Origin: Chloranthus sessilifolius
Taxonomy: Eukaryota; Streptophyta; Magnoliopsida; Chloranthales; Chloranthaceae
DNA: 64,000 nt
NCBI GenBank assembly: GCA_021018995.1
Contig: CM037587.1
Span: 6,822,866 to 6,886,865, forward strand
Direction: 5' to 3'
Of the stretch, positions 54,301 to 62,030 are shown one piece after another (the first letter of the stretch is position 1; every line of letters starts with the position of its first letter). A program made the position numbers and the translations under genes. Under the pieces are notes generated by a model. That model made no database searches and had not been told where the DNA came from. It saw only the letters and a program-made list of their open reading frames with translations.

Positions 54301-57300
54301 ATAACCGACTCTAGTGCTCTTATCTCTGTTAACACTAACGGCTTTGGCATAACCGACTCTGTGGGCACTATCAGCTCATGTGTGATCGAATCAAGGGACA
54401 CTAAAGGCTCATGTACAGTCGGCTCGATTAACTCATATGTACTTGCATCAAGCAAAACCAAAGACTCTGGGGTACTCGATTCAATTGACACTAATGGTTC
54501 TTGCGTATCCAATTCGATGGACTCGCGTGTACTCGGTTTGACCAACTTCAAAGATTCAAGTGCACTCGACTCTACCACCAACAAGAACTAGTGCACAACT
54601 GGCTCTACGAGAACTAACAAATCATGCGTAGGTGACTCGGTCGAATCGTGCGTGGTTGACTCAGTTAACTCAAGTGAGGGTCATACACTTCCTCTTCTAC
54701 TTTTAATCTTTCCTGCTCCTTAAACTCTCTTTTAATCACTAAATTCGGAGTGGAAAATTTTGGAGTGCATAAGCAAAGTGTCCAAATCCGTGACACTTAG
54801 AACAATCAGGACACTTGTTTGTCTTGGTTTTCAAAAACCGTAGAACGTGACGGTATATTACAGGAACATACTTTTTTATAAGGTTCACCTTCATGTCCTC
54901 CCAAGTGGAGAGAGGTTTACTCCGAAGAGATTCAGTACAGTGCTCTATGAGAGTCCAAAAAGTTTTGGCATTACCTTCCAACTTGGTTTTTGCTAGCCTA
55001 ATTTTGTACTCATTCAGTACGCCATACCAATCAAAATAATCCTCTACACTAGACAACCACTCTACGAAGGTTTTAGGACTCCCCCATACCTCAAAGTTTG
55101 GAACCTCATTCCAAATAGATTTTAGAAACCTATCGACAGGGTCATACTCGGGTTTACAATGATGGGAGTATCCTGTGACTCCAGTCTCATCACGACTTTT
55201 GGGGCTTTGCCAAGAATTTGGAATGCAGCGACTCCTATTATTAATCGCACACATTTCAGCTTTGATGTCCCCAAGGGCATCGACAAGCTCGCCCATGTTC
55301 ATGGTGATCATGACTCACTAATCACGGGTTCTAAATGACATGCAATTATGAACCAACAAAGAGTGAGGAATTTTATCAAACACTAGATGAGCATGCGAAT
55401 GAAGACACAAATGACATGAAATCAAAGACATGGAAATGACATACACATGTCACTCAAAATGAGTAAGGACTTTTGTCGAACACAAGACGTGCACAATCAA
55501 GACCGAAATAAAATGCAACAAATCAAAATGTCACACACTATGCCCTAACCTAGAACCTAAGCTCTGATACCAAAATTGATGCGGGACAAAACCCTTGACT
55601 ACGTGAATGCTTATGAAGTGATGATTTGTCGAAATGAAACTAGATTAATTAAGCAAAAATCAATACATAATCGCAATACCTTAAGGTTCATGGCTTTCCA
55701 CATAGATGATCGTGTAGCTTTGGGTAGGGTTCAGTCTATGTGCTAGATCCGTTAGCCTCGCGGAAGGAAAATGCTAGAAATAAAACTCTAGCCGCTTCCA
55801 GATTAGGGCACTCGTAGTTCAATAATGGGATCGCTGATTTTCTCCGAAATTTTGATGCTGAATGGCTTAATGGTTAAGGTGAGATTTAAGGTGTATTGGA
55901 TCAATCGATTCAACGGTTTAGATGAAGGCTGGGGTTGATGGTTTTCAGAATATTTAAAAGGACGATGGCTGAATTTAGAATTTATGGGATCAAAAGAAAA
56001 CAGAGAAAGATGAATCAAAAGAGAAAATATAAAAGGATAGATTGTGTGGGCTTCACACTCTTGGCTTCACACCAAACCCTTCTCGGGAAGCGAAGATTCA
56101 CTCTTTGAAGAAAACTCATCTCAAGTTCCAAAGCAAAAGCTCTTTTTTATTAATCAAAAACTAATTACATTGTTTATTAAAAGACCTTATATAGGAGGCC
56201 TCTAAAACATAAGAAAACCCTAAAACAAATACTAAAAAAAGACAAGTATGCCCTCAAAACTTAAATTCCTTCAAAATTCGCATTGCAGCTCGATCAATTG
56301 AGGTACTGTAGCACTGTAGCTCGATCAATCAAGTTACTGTGGCACTGTAGTTTTTTTTATTTTATTTAACTAACTACAGTCAATCGATCGATTGAATGGT
56401 TGATCAATCGACTGGGCATTGCTCCAGCACACTAATTCTGCACCTTTCTACTTTCTTGAAGCTGAAAATTCGGTTGCGACCCAACTTCAATGCTCTCGAT
56501 CTTGGTGTCCCCCGTCAAAACTATATCAAAGGTAACTGTCCTGCTTGAGCAGTATTATGATCTTTTTAAATTTGAATCATTTAAAAACTCGACCATAAAG
56601 TAAATCACAACTAGCATATTATGATAAGAGGATTATTAGAATTGGCAAAAGACATTTAGAGGAGGGATTAACAAAACAAATGACATTTAGAGGAGGGATT
56701 CAACTCATTTCATCTGAATTATGATGGCTTTTTGTTGGATATTCTGTAACACATTTCAGGATAGAAACTTACGTATGGAAGGGAAGAAAAGAGAAGCCAC
56801 ATGGGCCCTCAAAATAAATCACTTTTGAGTAAAGAGCAATTAATTTCAGTGTGCAATCTTTTGCATGCAATTTTTGATTACACAGTTAGTCCAAGCAAAG
56901 ACCTGATTAGAACCAATAACAAATAATGTCTTTGAAAGGGAAAAAAATTTCTTAATATCTACGCATATACATACAACAAAAACGAAGTGCAAAATGGCAC
57001 AGGAAATGATGCTTCTCTATGGGGTTAAATCATCTTTAATGAATGACCATTGACCAGTAACACATTGTCTTCAGCTATTAAGTCCAAACCATACTAGCAA
57101 TCATTGAAAAAAGTTTGCAGCTTGGCATTTGGCAATGGGAAAAAGGGATCCATTATAAAAGAAGTCCTATAAAATATCTTACATAAATTGTGGCAATAAA
57201 ACTAACATATATACAAATAGTAGATATTTTACCGCGACAGGTACATAAACTTGACCTGTCAGGTCCGGTCGGGCATGAGACATCTGACCCGACCTTCAGG

Positions 57301-60178
57301 TCAGATCGCGCCAGCTCAACCAAAAGATTTTGTCGGGTGTCGGGTATTTTTTTGGATCGGGCTGGGTCGACCTAACCAGGCCCGACCTCATATATTATAT
57401 GTAAAATGTACAAAAATAGATCGGGCACCGGGTCGGGTCAGGTCGGGCATTTGTGATTTTCTTATTAGGCAGCAAAAATTTTGACCCAACCAGCTCGACC
57501 CGTTCACAGCCCTAAAAAATAGGCATATGTAGGGAACATCTCATATACAAATAGGTGTATGTAAGGATATACCATCGAAGAAAGAGCTTGCAGCCCTGCT
57601 GAGCGCAAATTGTGCGTCCTCTCATCCTCTCCTAATTCTTGAGCAAGCTGACAGAGTTTTGGAGTTAAGCCTTCTAAGTTGAACATGTAAGTACCATCAA
57701 TCTGGTGCAATAAGAAATTTGAGATGAATCTGAAGTGTCTTTAAGGAAGAAATCGAGCAAACCAGGCATGTTCTGTAACTACCCAGACCACATGCAAATG
57801 ATCCTGATTCCTGATTTCTCAAGCTTAGCATGTGACTTTCAGAATATGAAAGAATAAACCAATAGCACCCACCTGGGTATTTACAAAGTCAAAAAGAGTC
57901 TCGCAACCTATAATTAGCAGTTCTTCCTGACGAGTTTGATCCAGAAGAGTCTGAATAATGCTCAGTAAGCTACTAGCAAACAGTGGCCTGTGATAGATTC
58001 AGTTGCTTATCAAAATTTATAATTAAAAAGATATCCACTTAAGACACTGAGAGTAAAATTCATAACAACATGGAAGAAAGCACTGGTGACTAGAAAATAA
58101 ATAAATGATAATTCACTTCATCAAATTAGTGACAAGCACTATGTAAGAATTCAAAGCATAAAAATCCATTCTATGAAATTTAAGAAATAATTATAATAAT
58201 AAATAATTCACTTTATCAAAGTAGTGAATGCTCTAGATAAGAAATCAGCAAATATGAATCCATTCTTTTATATTTGTCAAAAAACCAGAAGTAAGGATTA
58301 TAAGTTGAACATATCAAATAGCCTTCATCTTCATCATTGTCTTGTCCCATCTATTTGGGGTTAGCGTTGCAGATCTTGTTTCTCCACTCATTTTTATGCA
58401 AAAAAAAAATGAAAAACTAGATAACCCTACCAGAAAACAAAAAATTGAGCTTTTAATAACTTCAAAATTCATGCAAAACAATAAAGATACTTGTAGTCAG
58501 TATTCTCAGGGGTGATTGCCTAGGCACTGAAAGGGACCCACCGCCTACACTAAGACCTACACTGGCCAAGGCAACCACACAGGATCATTGGTGATGACCT
58601 AGGTGATTGCCTGCATGCCTAGAGTTTACCTAGGGCCTAGGCGAGACCGCCTGCTGTTCCCAAGAACAAATAGATGCTCCTAGGTCTATTTTAAGTGATT
58701 TCACCCTTACAACAGGGAAAATTGAATCAAAGGTCAAGTTTTTATGCTTGTAAAGCATTCATGAAATCTCTCCAATATTCTATAGATCAAATGGATGGAG
58801 AACGTACTGAATCCTTTTTTTTTTTTTTGAAACATTGAAGTTCTCATTCTATATTGAATATCAGGGATGCAAATGTGTAGCCTTTGCCAGATGGATCACA
58901 CATCTAGGACAAAAGCTCAACCCCAAGGAGAAGAATAGAAAGAAGAAGAGGAGATGAACACTCAGAAGGAGGACATCATGGCAAAAGATAAAGTGTCGAA
59001 GTTATGGCGAGGCAGAGGTTCAAGGGTGACAAGATTGTGACCTCGAGATTGTAAGATCAAGCACAGCTTACCCAAAAAAATAAAAAGAGTGTTGAAGCCA
59101 TAAATGGAGTGATCCAAGGGAAAGCCTAATATGGATGGATCGGATTTTGGCATAACAACAATTTCAAATTGATTTAATTCAATTCAGTTCTGATTTGAGG
59201 AATGTATGGAATTTTTATTGTGACCGTGTAACTGTGTGTCCCCTATTCCTTGTCTTCTGGACTATTATCAAAACTTGAAAATTACTGGTAACTCATGGGT
59301 ATCTTTTGTTCACTCTTTATGTACCAATCATCCACATCATTGAATTGTTGTCTGATTTAAGGACAGATCTTCAAGTCCAGATATATGCTTGTTTTTAGTG
59401 GATGATTGCAGAGTTACCTGAGTACAAATTTCTCTATAACTGGTCCAGTTGCTGACTTTGTGCTCCTCCATCTTCAGGTCATCAATCTACTTGTTAATAT
59501 GGAATCCAAAAATATTTATGGACAATCGGAAAATGCTCCACTATGTATCACCGTAGTAAAGTTTGAAGATGACAACTCCCTTAGTCACAATATGTTAAAA
59601 ATGTATGTAGGGAGGAGGATGAATCTTAGATATCTCACTGATAGTTAAATCACCGAGTGAAGGAGACCCTGTGTTTGAAAGATGGGATTAAGATGATTGT
59701 ATAATCTTAGACTGGTTGCTTAACTCTATGAAATCACATATTGCTATCAGTCATATAAGACAGCCCACCAATTACAGGAAGCTCTTCATCATACCTATGC
59801 TTTAGAGGGAAACGAAGTGATGACATATCAGTTAAAGAGAGATTGCTCACTTTCAACAAGGGATAAGTCCCGTAGTGAGTATTGGTGTTGGGCTTCTTGT
59901 AATCATATTGTAGCATTTTTGTAATTAAAACATAGTCGCACACTAGTAATATTAACATGTTATTAATGTAAACACAGAGAGAACTTTAGGAGAGTAATTT
60001 TTTACTCTCGTAAACCTCTCTCTCATCTTCAATAATGATGGACTTGGGATGAAAGAACTTACATTTGCTCCTTACATGAAAATAATAATTTCCGATAAAT
60101 ACTCATGACCACATTTACTGAGCCATAGTGCTCACTTCTCAACTCCTTGTAACATCTTTGCTCGAGATAATTTGTGAT
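36169..60178 (-). CDS. EFR3/SEMI-ROLLED LEAF 2-like ARM-repeat protein, ten exons, partial
   Basis: Minus-strand exons join to 610 residues without a stop: 60063-60178, 57873-57987, 57573-57701, 51556-51603, 38420-38619, 38135-38331, 37467-37759, 37088-37237, 36445-36876 and 36169-36318. Nine exon ends precede GT; the end at 37088 precedes GC. Starts all follow AG. Phases agree at every junction. Diagnostic segments include ITNYLEQRCYKELRSEHYGS, GTYMFNLEGLTPKLCQLAQE, PSFWSRVCMHNMAKLAKEAT and FPEPLFHQILLAMVYPDHET. Yeast and animal EFR3 anchor a PI4-kinase complex at the plasma membrane. Rice SRL2 affects leaf rolling, and a membrane role is likely but inferred. The N-terminal exon(s) lie beyond 60380. 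The C-terminal exons were not found to the left. All other genes here are transposon remains, so this is the host locus. Confidence 0.92.
36445..36876 (-). CDS. EFR3-like exon i
   Basis: 144 codons, AFPEPLFHQILLAMVYPDHE then RIFSVVLVPTSVCPRLCS, a Ser-rich linker with SRTVSVFSSSAALFEKLRKE, ending at SCKGL. Acceptor TTGCAG, donor GTAAGT. Confidence 0.94.
36883..37068. repeat. Two-copy tandem repeat in intron
   Basis: Both units contain ATGGTGACTGAAATGGATT and CTTTTGAAA; period about 96 bp. It fills most of the 211-bp intron between exons h and i. Confidence 0.75.
37088..37237 (-). CDS. EFR3-like exon h, ending at a GC donor
   Basis: 50 codons, VGDAGSVLDMMAVMLENLST to PNLSYNNK. Acceptor AAACAG. 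The exon end AAG is followed by GCAAGT, the usual context of GC-AG introns; no GT at this position keeps the reading frame. Confidence 0.92.
37467..37759 (-). CDS. EFR3-like exon g
   Basis: It encodes QNTHLLLSIIIKHLEHKLVV to VDGCLVQLSNK. Acceptor TTGCAG, donor GTGGTA. It contains the SLDDSNLGNDIISWNKKF segment typical of the family. Confidence 0.94.
37788..38029 (+). mobile_element. tRNA-derived SINE in an intron
   Basis: A 5' head with TGGCGTGCTGGCCAGG (box A-like) and GAGTTTGAGTTC (box B-like) is followed by a body (GTGCCCCTGGGGTTAGTCGG) and a 15-A tail at 38015-38029. It lies antisense to the gene in a 375-bp intron. The GGGTGCT(A/C)TAA(A/G)(T/A)GGCC block occurs twice within the body. 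No clear target duplication was found. Confidence 0.8.
38135..38331 (-). CDS. EFR3-like exon f
   Basis: It encodes EDAKNPSFWSRVCMHNMAKL to VLLEMQLLMEKS and a split Gly codon. Acceptor TGACAG, donor GTAGCA. Confidence 0.94.
38420..38619 (-). CDS. EFR3-like exon e
   Basis: It encodes VVLVVLENYGHPNKVVENLS to MNYKGTLNLA plus two bases. Acceptor TAACAG, donor GTAAGA. Confidence 0.93.
38620..41494. other. Intron d-e, 5'-distal part without genes
   Basis: The stretch is AT-rich, with a CTTATCCCATCTATTTGGGA motif near 38931 shared with 58346 (possible LINE 3' remnant, minus strand). Between 40150 and 41490 there is more GC-rich sequence that was not recognised; parts may belong to the old copia whose pol follows. 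Confidence 0.45.
41495..42628 (+). pseudogene. Older copia pol, 5' half (pre-integrase, integrase)
   Basis: VCMVDGSYTPITSEVGLPIA and LSEVLHVPQLNTDLLSVSCL match the protease-to-integrase linker. LWHARLVHANMQNLYLL is the gag-pre-integrase motif with its His. C(Q)TCELSKETHSCYP and FEIMHSDVWGP begin the integrase. After shifts, the DDE core is poor. SYWSMALLTVTYLINCTPS follows near 42418-42470. The frame is interrupted in the GYS/GYP position by a younger copia at 42629. The other half continues at 48192. Confidence 0.85.
42629..42856 (+). repeat. Younger copia 5' LTR
   Basis: It starts TGAAGAGATATTCC and ends next to the primer-binding site TTGGTATCAGAGC at 42857. It matches 47961-48191 closely. 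The 3' edge is AAC rather than CA. Confidence 0.85.
42857..43674 (+). mobile_element. Younger copia primer-binding site and leader
   Basis: TTGGTATCAGAGCAAGG (42857-42873) is a Met-tRNA primer-binding site. The roughly 800-bp leader to gag has no convincing frame. Confidence 0.8.
43675..44640 (+). pseudogene. Younger copia gag with zinc knuckle
   Basis: It starts MNVGGVADGSHGYQ and has YQITTKKFDGKNYLSWSRSA and KKKLDYINGTVVPPAATDPK. After a stop at 43962, QISDKISNIRQGERSLSDYY and LLRGVNPEYEAIG follow. The knuckle CTHCGRKGYQIDTC (44452-44494) has Tyr where the metal-binding His is expected, so zinc binding is likely lost. Stops near 43962, 44110 and 44165, plus shifts, break it. Confidence 0.88.
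44641..46300 (+). pseudogene. Younger copia protease and integrase
   Basis: WIIDSRATDHMTGMSHLFP (about 44780) is the copia protease site; the expected DSGA reads DSRA, removing the catalytic glycine. After a tandem duplication at 44879-44970, the integrase shows SFIDDCTRYTMLYLLKTTDE, HSDNEGEYASHHLQ and YPYTPQQNGSPKEK with a frame break at the catalytic Glu. VFGSLCFAHIPARHQTKLDP and KATHCIFVGYPPTQKGYKCY end the domain. Stops and shifts occur throughout. Confidence 0.87.
44879..44970 (+). repeat. 46-bp tandem duplication in copia protease region
   Basis: Two adjacent copies begin GGTTCTCTTGTCCCTATGCA and differ at a few bases. The duplication puts the downstream frame out of phase. Confidence 0.85.
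46301..47950 (+). pseudogene. Younger copia RT and RNase H
   Basis: It has QPKWKEAMV, MDALESNHTWEVVDLPPRKK, VGCKWIYIVKYRPDGTIERY, LDTKNAFIHGVLKEEVYMSL and LVYVDYIVVIGDD. The second catalytic Asp of YVDD is Tyr. KGIALPQRKYTLDVLRDTEM and TRPDIAYAVSVASQYMHS lead to RNase H (DDRRSTKGYCTFLGRNLVTW, YHERTKHIEVDCHFVHEKVE, ADVLTKVV). Stops occur near 46487, 46647, 46741, 46870 and 47286. It belongs to the element with LTRs at 42629 and 47961. Confidence 0.9.
47951..48191 (+). repeat. Younger copia polypurine tract and 3' LTR
   Basis: TGAAGGGGAG (47951-47960) precedes the LTR TGAAAAGATATTTC...CATTAAC (47961-48191). TATCCT after the LTR pairs with TATTCT before 42629. Confidence 0.85.
48192..49715 (+). 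pseudogene. Older copia pol, 3' half part 1 (RT)
   Basis: It resumes at GYP/KGYRCYNHVSRRFYTSMDV, then MKEEMEALENNKTWNLVDLP, and RT proper from 48935: HWPLYQLEIKNAFLHGHLTK, SIYSLKQSPYTWLQRF, LIYVDDTTITGDESTFISQV with the YVDD pair intact, then LLRDIGMLGCKVAKSPMDP. A 221-residue stretch (48935-49600) is open. Stops near 48480, 48757, 48857 and 49599 break the whole. It is interrupted by a MITE just after QFMHSPRIPHRVAAHRI. Confidence 0.9.
49724..50542. mobile_element. 819-bp hAT MITE with 8-bp duplication
   Basis: Perfect terminal inverted repeats of 23 bp begin TAGGGGTGCAAATGGGTCGG at both ends. They are flanked by identical ATCGTATT (49716-49723 and 50543-50550). An 8-bp duplication and TAGGGG ends are characteristic of the hAT superfamily. 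Subterminal GGGTC(T/C)GGGTC arrays are present and no transposase frame. It sits in the RNase H region of a copia inside an intron of the EFR3-like gene. Confidence 0.95.
50551..51087 (+). pseudogene. Older copia pol, 3' half part 2 (RNase H)
   Basis: It continues directly after the MITE: LRYIMSSLVV, LTNHHSTFRYCAFLGNLVVW, then in other frames DNQAVIDIAYDFVLH and KHVEVAVHFLCEK. The SKQFADIL and FKLGMINIYAPV ending is typical of copia pol. A polypurine tract GAGGGAGAATA (51077-51087) follows. Stops are frequent. Confidence 0.85.
51088..51290 (+). repeat. Older copia 3' LTR
   Basis: It starts TTGGGATACATGAAG after the polypurine tract and includes a CT-rich stretch and CCTAAACTCC. The 3' end is uncertain and its 5' partner was not found. 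Confidence 0.6.
51556..51603 (-). CDS. EFR3-like 48-bp micro-exon d
   Basis: 16 codons, VWFMGEFSHISAEFDN, between acceptor GCACAG and donor GTAAGC. It is isolated between introns of 6.0 and 12.9 kb that are full of transposons, yet it remains in frame. Confidence 0.9.
52394..53358 (-). repeat. 3' LTR of non-autonomous gypsy element
   Basis: Minus-strand reading TGATGGGGACACCAAGATCG to TTTTGTCCCGCATCA. Minus-strand TATA box CCTATATAAGG near 53040. Flank AAATT before 52394 and AAACT after 56517 agree at 4 of 5 bases. Confidence 0.9.
53130..53265. promoter_or_regulatory. TCGATCAATCGA/ACTGTAG repeats in LTR U3
   Basis: Repeats of TAGCTCGATCAATTGAG and of ACTGTAGTACTGTAG are followed by GATCGATCGATTGA. 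The same array is in the partner LTR near 56285-56410. It occupies the same U3 position as the palindromes of the other gypsy LTRs. Confidence 0.5.
53359..54190 (-). pseudogene. Integrase C-terminal part of the non-autonomous gypsy
   Basis: The minus strand 53778-54167 encodes MHAEIKLKIN, DHAMVRIGSKRFPSGVVKEL, GPFRIVARSGPNAYVLEPPP and FNVEDLDPSLG, the same domain as in the other elements. Downstream, pieces such as QKYLVEG and MRVSSVMKHFES extend to the LTR edge at 53358 in broken frames. The protease, reverse transcriptase, RNase H and integrase core are missing from this element. Confidence 0.85.
54191..54738 (-). pseudogene. Ser/Glu-rich degenerate repeat ORF replacing pol
   Basis: The minus strand 54213-54584 encodes 123 residues of a loose repeat built on ES(x)TxESIEL, TQEPLVSIESSTPES, ELIEPTVHEPLVSLDSITHE and PTESVMPKPLVL. 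Period is about 20-22 residues (60-66 bp). It stands where protease, RT and integrase core belong. No known domain was recognised. It may be a captured repeat or an expanded gag tail. Confidence 0.6.
54739..55311 (-). pseudogene. gag of the non-autonomous gypsy
   Basis: A 190-residue open frame starts MITMNMGELVDALGDIKAEM. VPNFEVWGSPKTFVEWLSSV, YKIRLAKTKLEGNAKTFWTL and TWEDMKVNLIKKYVPVIY match the gypsy gag domain of the other copies. The knuckle CPDCSKCHGFGHFAYAL lacks the last Cys. The part between the gag domain and knuckle is shortened. Start chosen as the first ATG of the frame. Confidence 0.85.
55312..55576 (-). mobile_element. Leader and primer-binding site of the non-autonomous gypsy
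   Basis: TTGGTATCAGAGCTTAGG on the minus strand (about 55558-55575) lies next to the 5' LTR. The leader has no gene. Two similar CATG(T)CACTCAAAATGAG/ATGAAC segments suggest a small duplication. Confidence 0.75.
55577..56517 (-). repeat. 5' LTR of non-autonomous gypsy element
   Basis: Minus-strand reading TGACGGGGGACACCAAGATC to TTTTGTCCCGCATCA. It is very similar to 52394-53358 over most of its length, differing by scattered substitutions and small indels. Confidence 0.9.
57221..57514. mobile_element. 294-bp hAT-like MITE
   Basis: The right end CCCGTTCACAGCCCTA matches hAT MITE termini. The left end TAGATATTTTACCG is a degenerate inverted copy. The flanks ACAAATAG (57213-57220) and AAAAATAG (57515-57522) agree at 7 of 8 bases. 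The interior is rich in GGGTCGGGTC-type blocks. It lies in intron c-d, 58 bp from exon c. Confidence 0.6.
57573..57701 (-). CDS. EFR3-like exon c
   Basis: 43 codons, IDGTYMFNLEGLTPKLCQLA to LRSAGLQALSSM. Acceptor CACCAG, donor GTATAT. A MITE-like insert ends 58 bp beyond its donor. Confidence 0.94.
57873..57987 (-). CDS. EFR3-like exon b
   Basis: It completes the Met codon and encodes PLFASSLLSIIQTLLDQTRQ to TLFDFVNTQ. Acceptor ATCACAG, donor GTGGGT. Confidence 0.93.
57988..59479. other. Intron a-b, part without genes
   Basis: The stretch has a CTTGTCCCATCTATTTGGGG motif near 58346 like that at 38931, and CCTAGGC/GCCTAGG repeats at 58510-58650. It also has a T-run near 58808. No coding sequence is recognised. 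Confidence 0.5.
59480..59900 (+). pseudogene. Copia gag remnant in intron a-b
   Basis: The plus-strand reading APLCITVVKFEDDNSLSHNM and LKMYVGRRMNLRYLTDS resembles the copia gag pattern ITxxKLxGxNYLxWxxxLKMYV. In another frame DWLLNSMKSHIAISHIRQPT follows, as in UBN2-type gag (SWLLNSM). Stops occur at 59646 and after. It is a short, highly decayed piece without LTRs, antisense to the host gene. Confidence 0.65.
60063..60178 (-). CDS. EFR3-like exon a
   Basis: It encodes ITNYLEQRCYKELRSEHYGS through SIYRKLLFSCKEQ plus AT of the next Met codon. It starts after GAGTGCAG and ends before GTAAGT. In relatives the preceding residues are on an earlier exon, not found before the gypsy insertion at 60380. 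Confidence 0.93.
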
Positions 60179-60379
60179 CTGCACTCAAGACAGTTCAGTT
60201 AATAAAGAAACAAGATAACAGCTAGAAGAAAATTCAACAAAAGAGCTTGCTAGTGAATTGATGAATAAGTTCAAACTTTAAAGAACACAATTACTTGACC
60301 ACTAAGTAAATGATTATTCGAAAAACCCTGACGACTCCAATAAGTAAATAGGAACAGGCAGAGATCTTATGTGTAAAGC

Positions 60380-61238
60380 TGACGGGGACGCCACATACAT
60401 AGACATCGGATTCGGACCACATCAGTTCTACCGGCGTCGGAAAAAGCATAGAGAAAGCCCGAGTACCATAGCTTCAAGGAAGAAAAGGACGATGAAACTG
60501 TTGTCAAGTGACAACATCCACAGCATGCTATGAAAAGTACCACAGCGCGCTGTTCCAGCACGCTGTGAAAAGTATCACAGCGCGCCGTAGACAACTCCGC
60601 CCAGCGACGGGAATTTTCTTTTTGCGAAAAAAACTTGCCTTTTTAGTTTCTATTTCTTTTAGGACTCTTTTTATTTCGAATTAATTATTGGTGGCCTATA
60701 TAAAGAGGCTTGTAAACACTTTTTTATGAAATTATTGAATATTTTGAATGTTTTATGCTTGAATGTTCTTCCCGAGATAGGTTTGGTGTGAGACCAAGGG
60801 AGTGATTCTCATCTATGCTCTTTGATCTTTTATTATCTTTGTCATATATTTTCTTTGTCTTTCTCTTATAATCCATTACCCATATTGAATCCTTAATCCA
60901 AAATCTAGTTCCATCAAAACCCTTGTTTTCATCCGAGCCATCAAACCTACCCAATCCTACAACCTTAGTTCGAACCCGTGAATCTACGAATCGAAGACAA
61001 ACGCCCAAGCCTGGAAAAGCTAGAGTCCTATCTCTAAGCCGATCCCACCTCAAATCTAATAGGACTTGCGCATCGGATTGGACACCCTATTCAAATATCG
61101 CGTGATTTACCTACCGGAATTCTACGAACCCAATGATATCGTGATAGTTTTGAGATTAATCTTGAATTAATTTTATTTAATTTTAGCAAATCACATAAAA
61201 ATCATATTCACGCATTTTAGGGTTCCTGTCCCGCATCA
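60380..61238 (+). repeat. 5' LTR of the right-edge gypsy element
   Basis: It runs from TGACGGGGACGCCACATAC to CTGTCCCGCATCA. TATA box CTATATAAAG at 60696-60705. A perfect 12-bp palindrome ACAGCGCGCTGT lies at 60542-60553, among several CACAGC/GCTGTG halves (60525-60600). It is similar to 2437-3307 outside this cluster. Confidence 0.92.
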
Positions 61239-61242
61239 GTTT

Positions 61243-61255
61243 TGGTATCAGAGCC
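61243..61255 (+). other. Primer-binding site of the right-edge gypsy element
   Basis: TGGTATCAGAGCC, Met-tRNA type, 4 bp after the LTR. Confidence 0.88.
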
Positions 61256-61372
61256 CTAGGTTTTCTAGGTTAGGGCATCCTTGTTTGTCATATTACTTTT
61301 ATTGCATTGTTTTTCCTTTTTGAGTCCATATTGCATTCCATATTAGAACCCTAATAGGCCTTTGTGATCACC

Positions 61373-62030
61373 ATGGCTTTGAATGAGGTTCTCGATACTC
61401 TTAGAGCTATGCGAGAAGAATTGGGTGCGATTAATGCGCGTCTAAATACCATAGAGCAGGCCCAAACATCCCTAGGAATCGGTAATGATAGATTGAGTGA
61501 TCGAATCAACTAATTAGAAGTGGATGATGAACTTCAGGATCCGCGCCAAGAGCGTGAAGGTCTGCACTTTAAATGCAATGATCGCCAAGGTAATTGGAAT
61601 CAGAATCGTACGAATCCTCGTAGAGATGACTACGACCCCAAAGTGCAACTCCTTAAAAATGTCAGAGTTGAGATTCCGACTTTCGATGGAAGAATGGACT
61701 CTACAGTCTTCCTCGATTGGCTTTCCGACATGGACTAACACTTTGATTGGTATGCCATGAATGACGACCGTTGCGTCAGGCTCGCTAAAATGAAATTGGT
61801 TGGTCAAGCTCGACTTTTCTGGCTCAATCCCGAGCGCATCAAGGTAAATGCAGATTGTCCTCCCATTACCCGTTGGGAAGACATGAAGGAACGACTTATT
61901 GAGAAGTATGTTTCTTTATCATACACCAACACCTCCTCGACCGGTGGAAAAAGTTATGCCAAGGTGGAATGCCCGTTACCGATTACATTGCCAAATTCGA
62001 AGAGTTCATGATGAGGGCCAATTACAATAT
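61373..62030 (+). pseudogene. gag of the right-edge gypsy element
   Basis: It starts ATG 61373 (MALNEVLDTLRAMREELGAI), with a coiled-coil-like N-terminus and stops at about 61512 and 61736. VEIPTFDGRMDSTVFLDWLS, RCVRLAKMKLVGQARLFWLN and RWEDMKERLIEKYVSLSY follow, then a frame shift near 61930 into TDYIAKFEEFMMRA. The residues between the last motif and the nucleocapsid that copies A and B carry are partly deleted. Confidence 0.9.
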
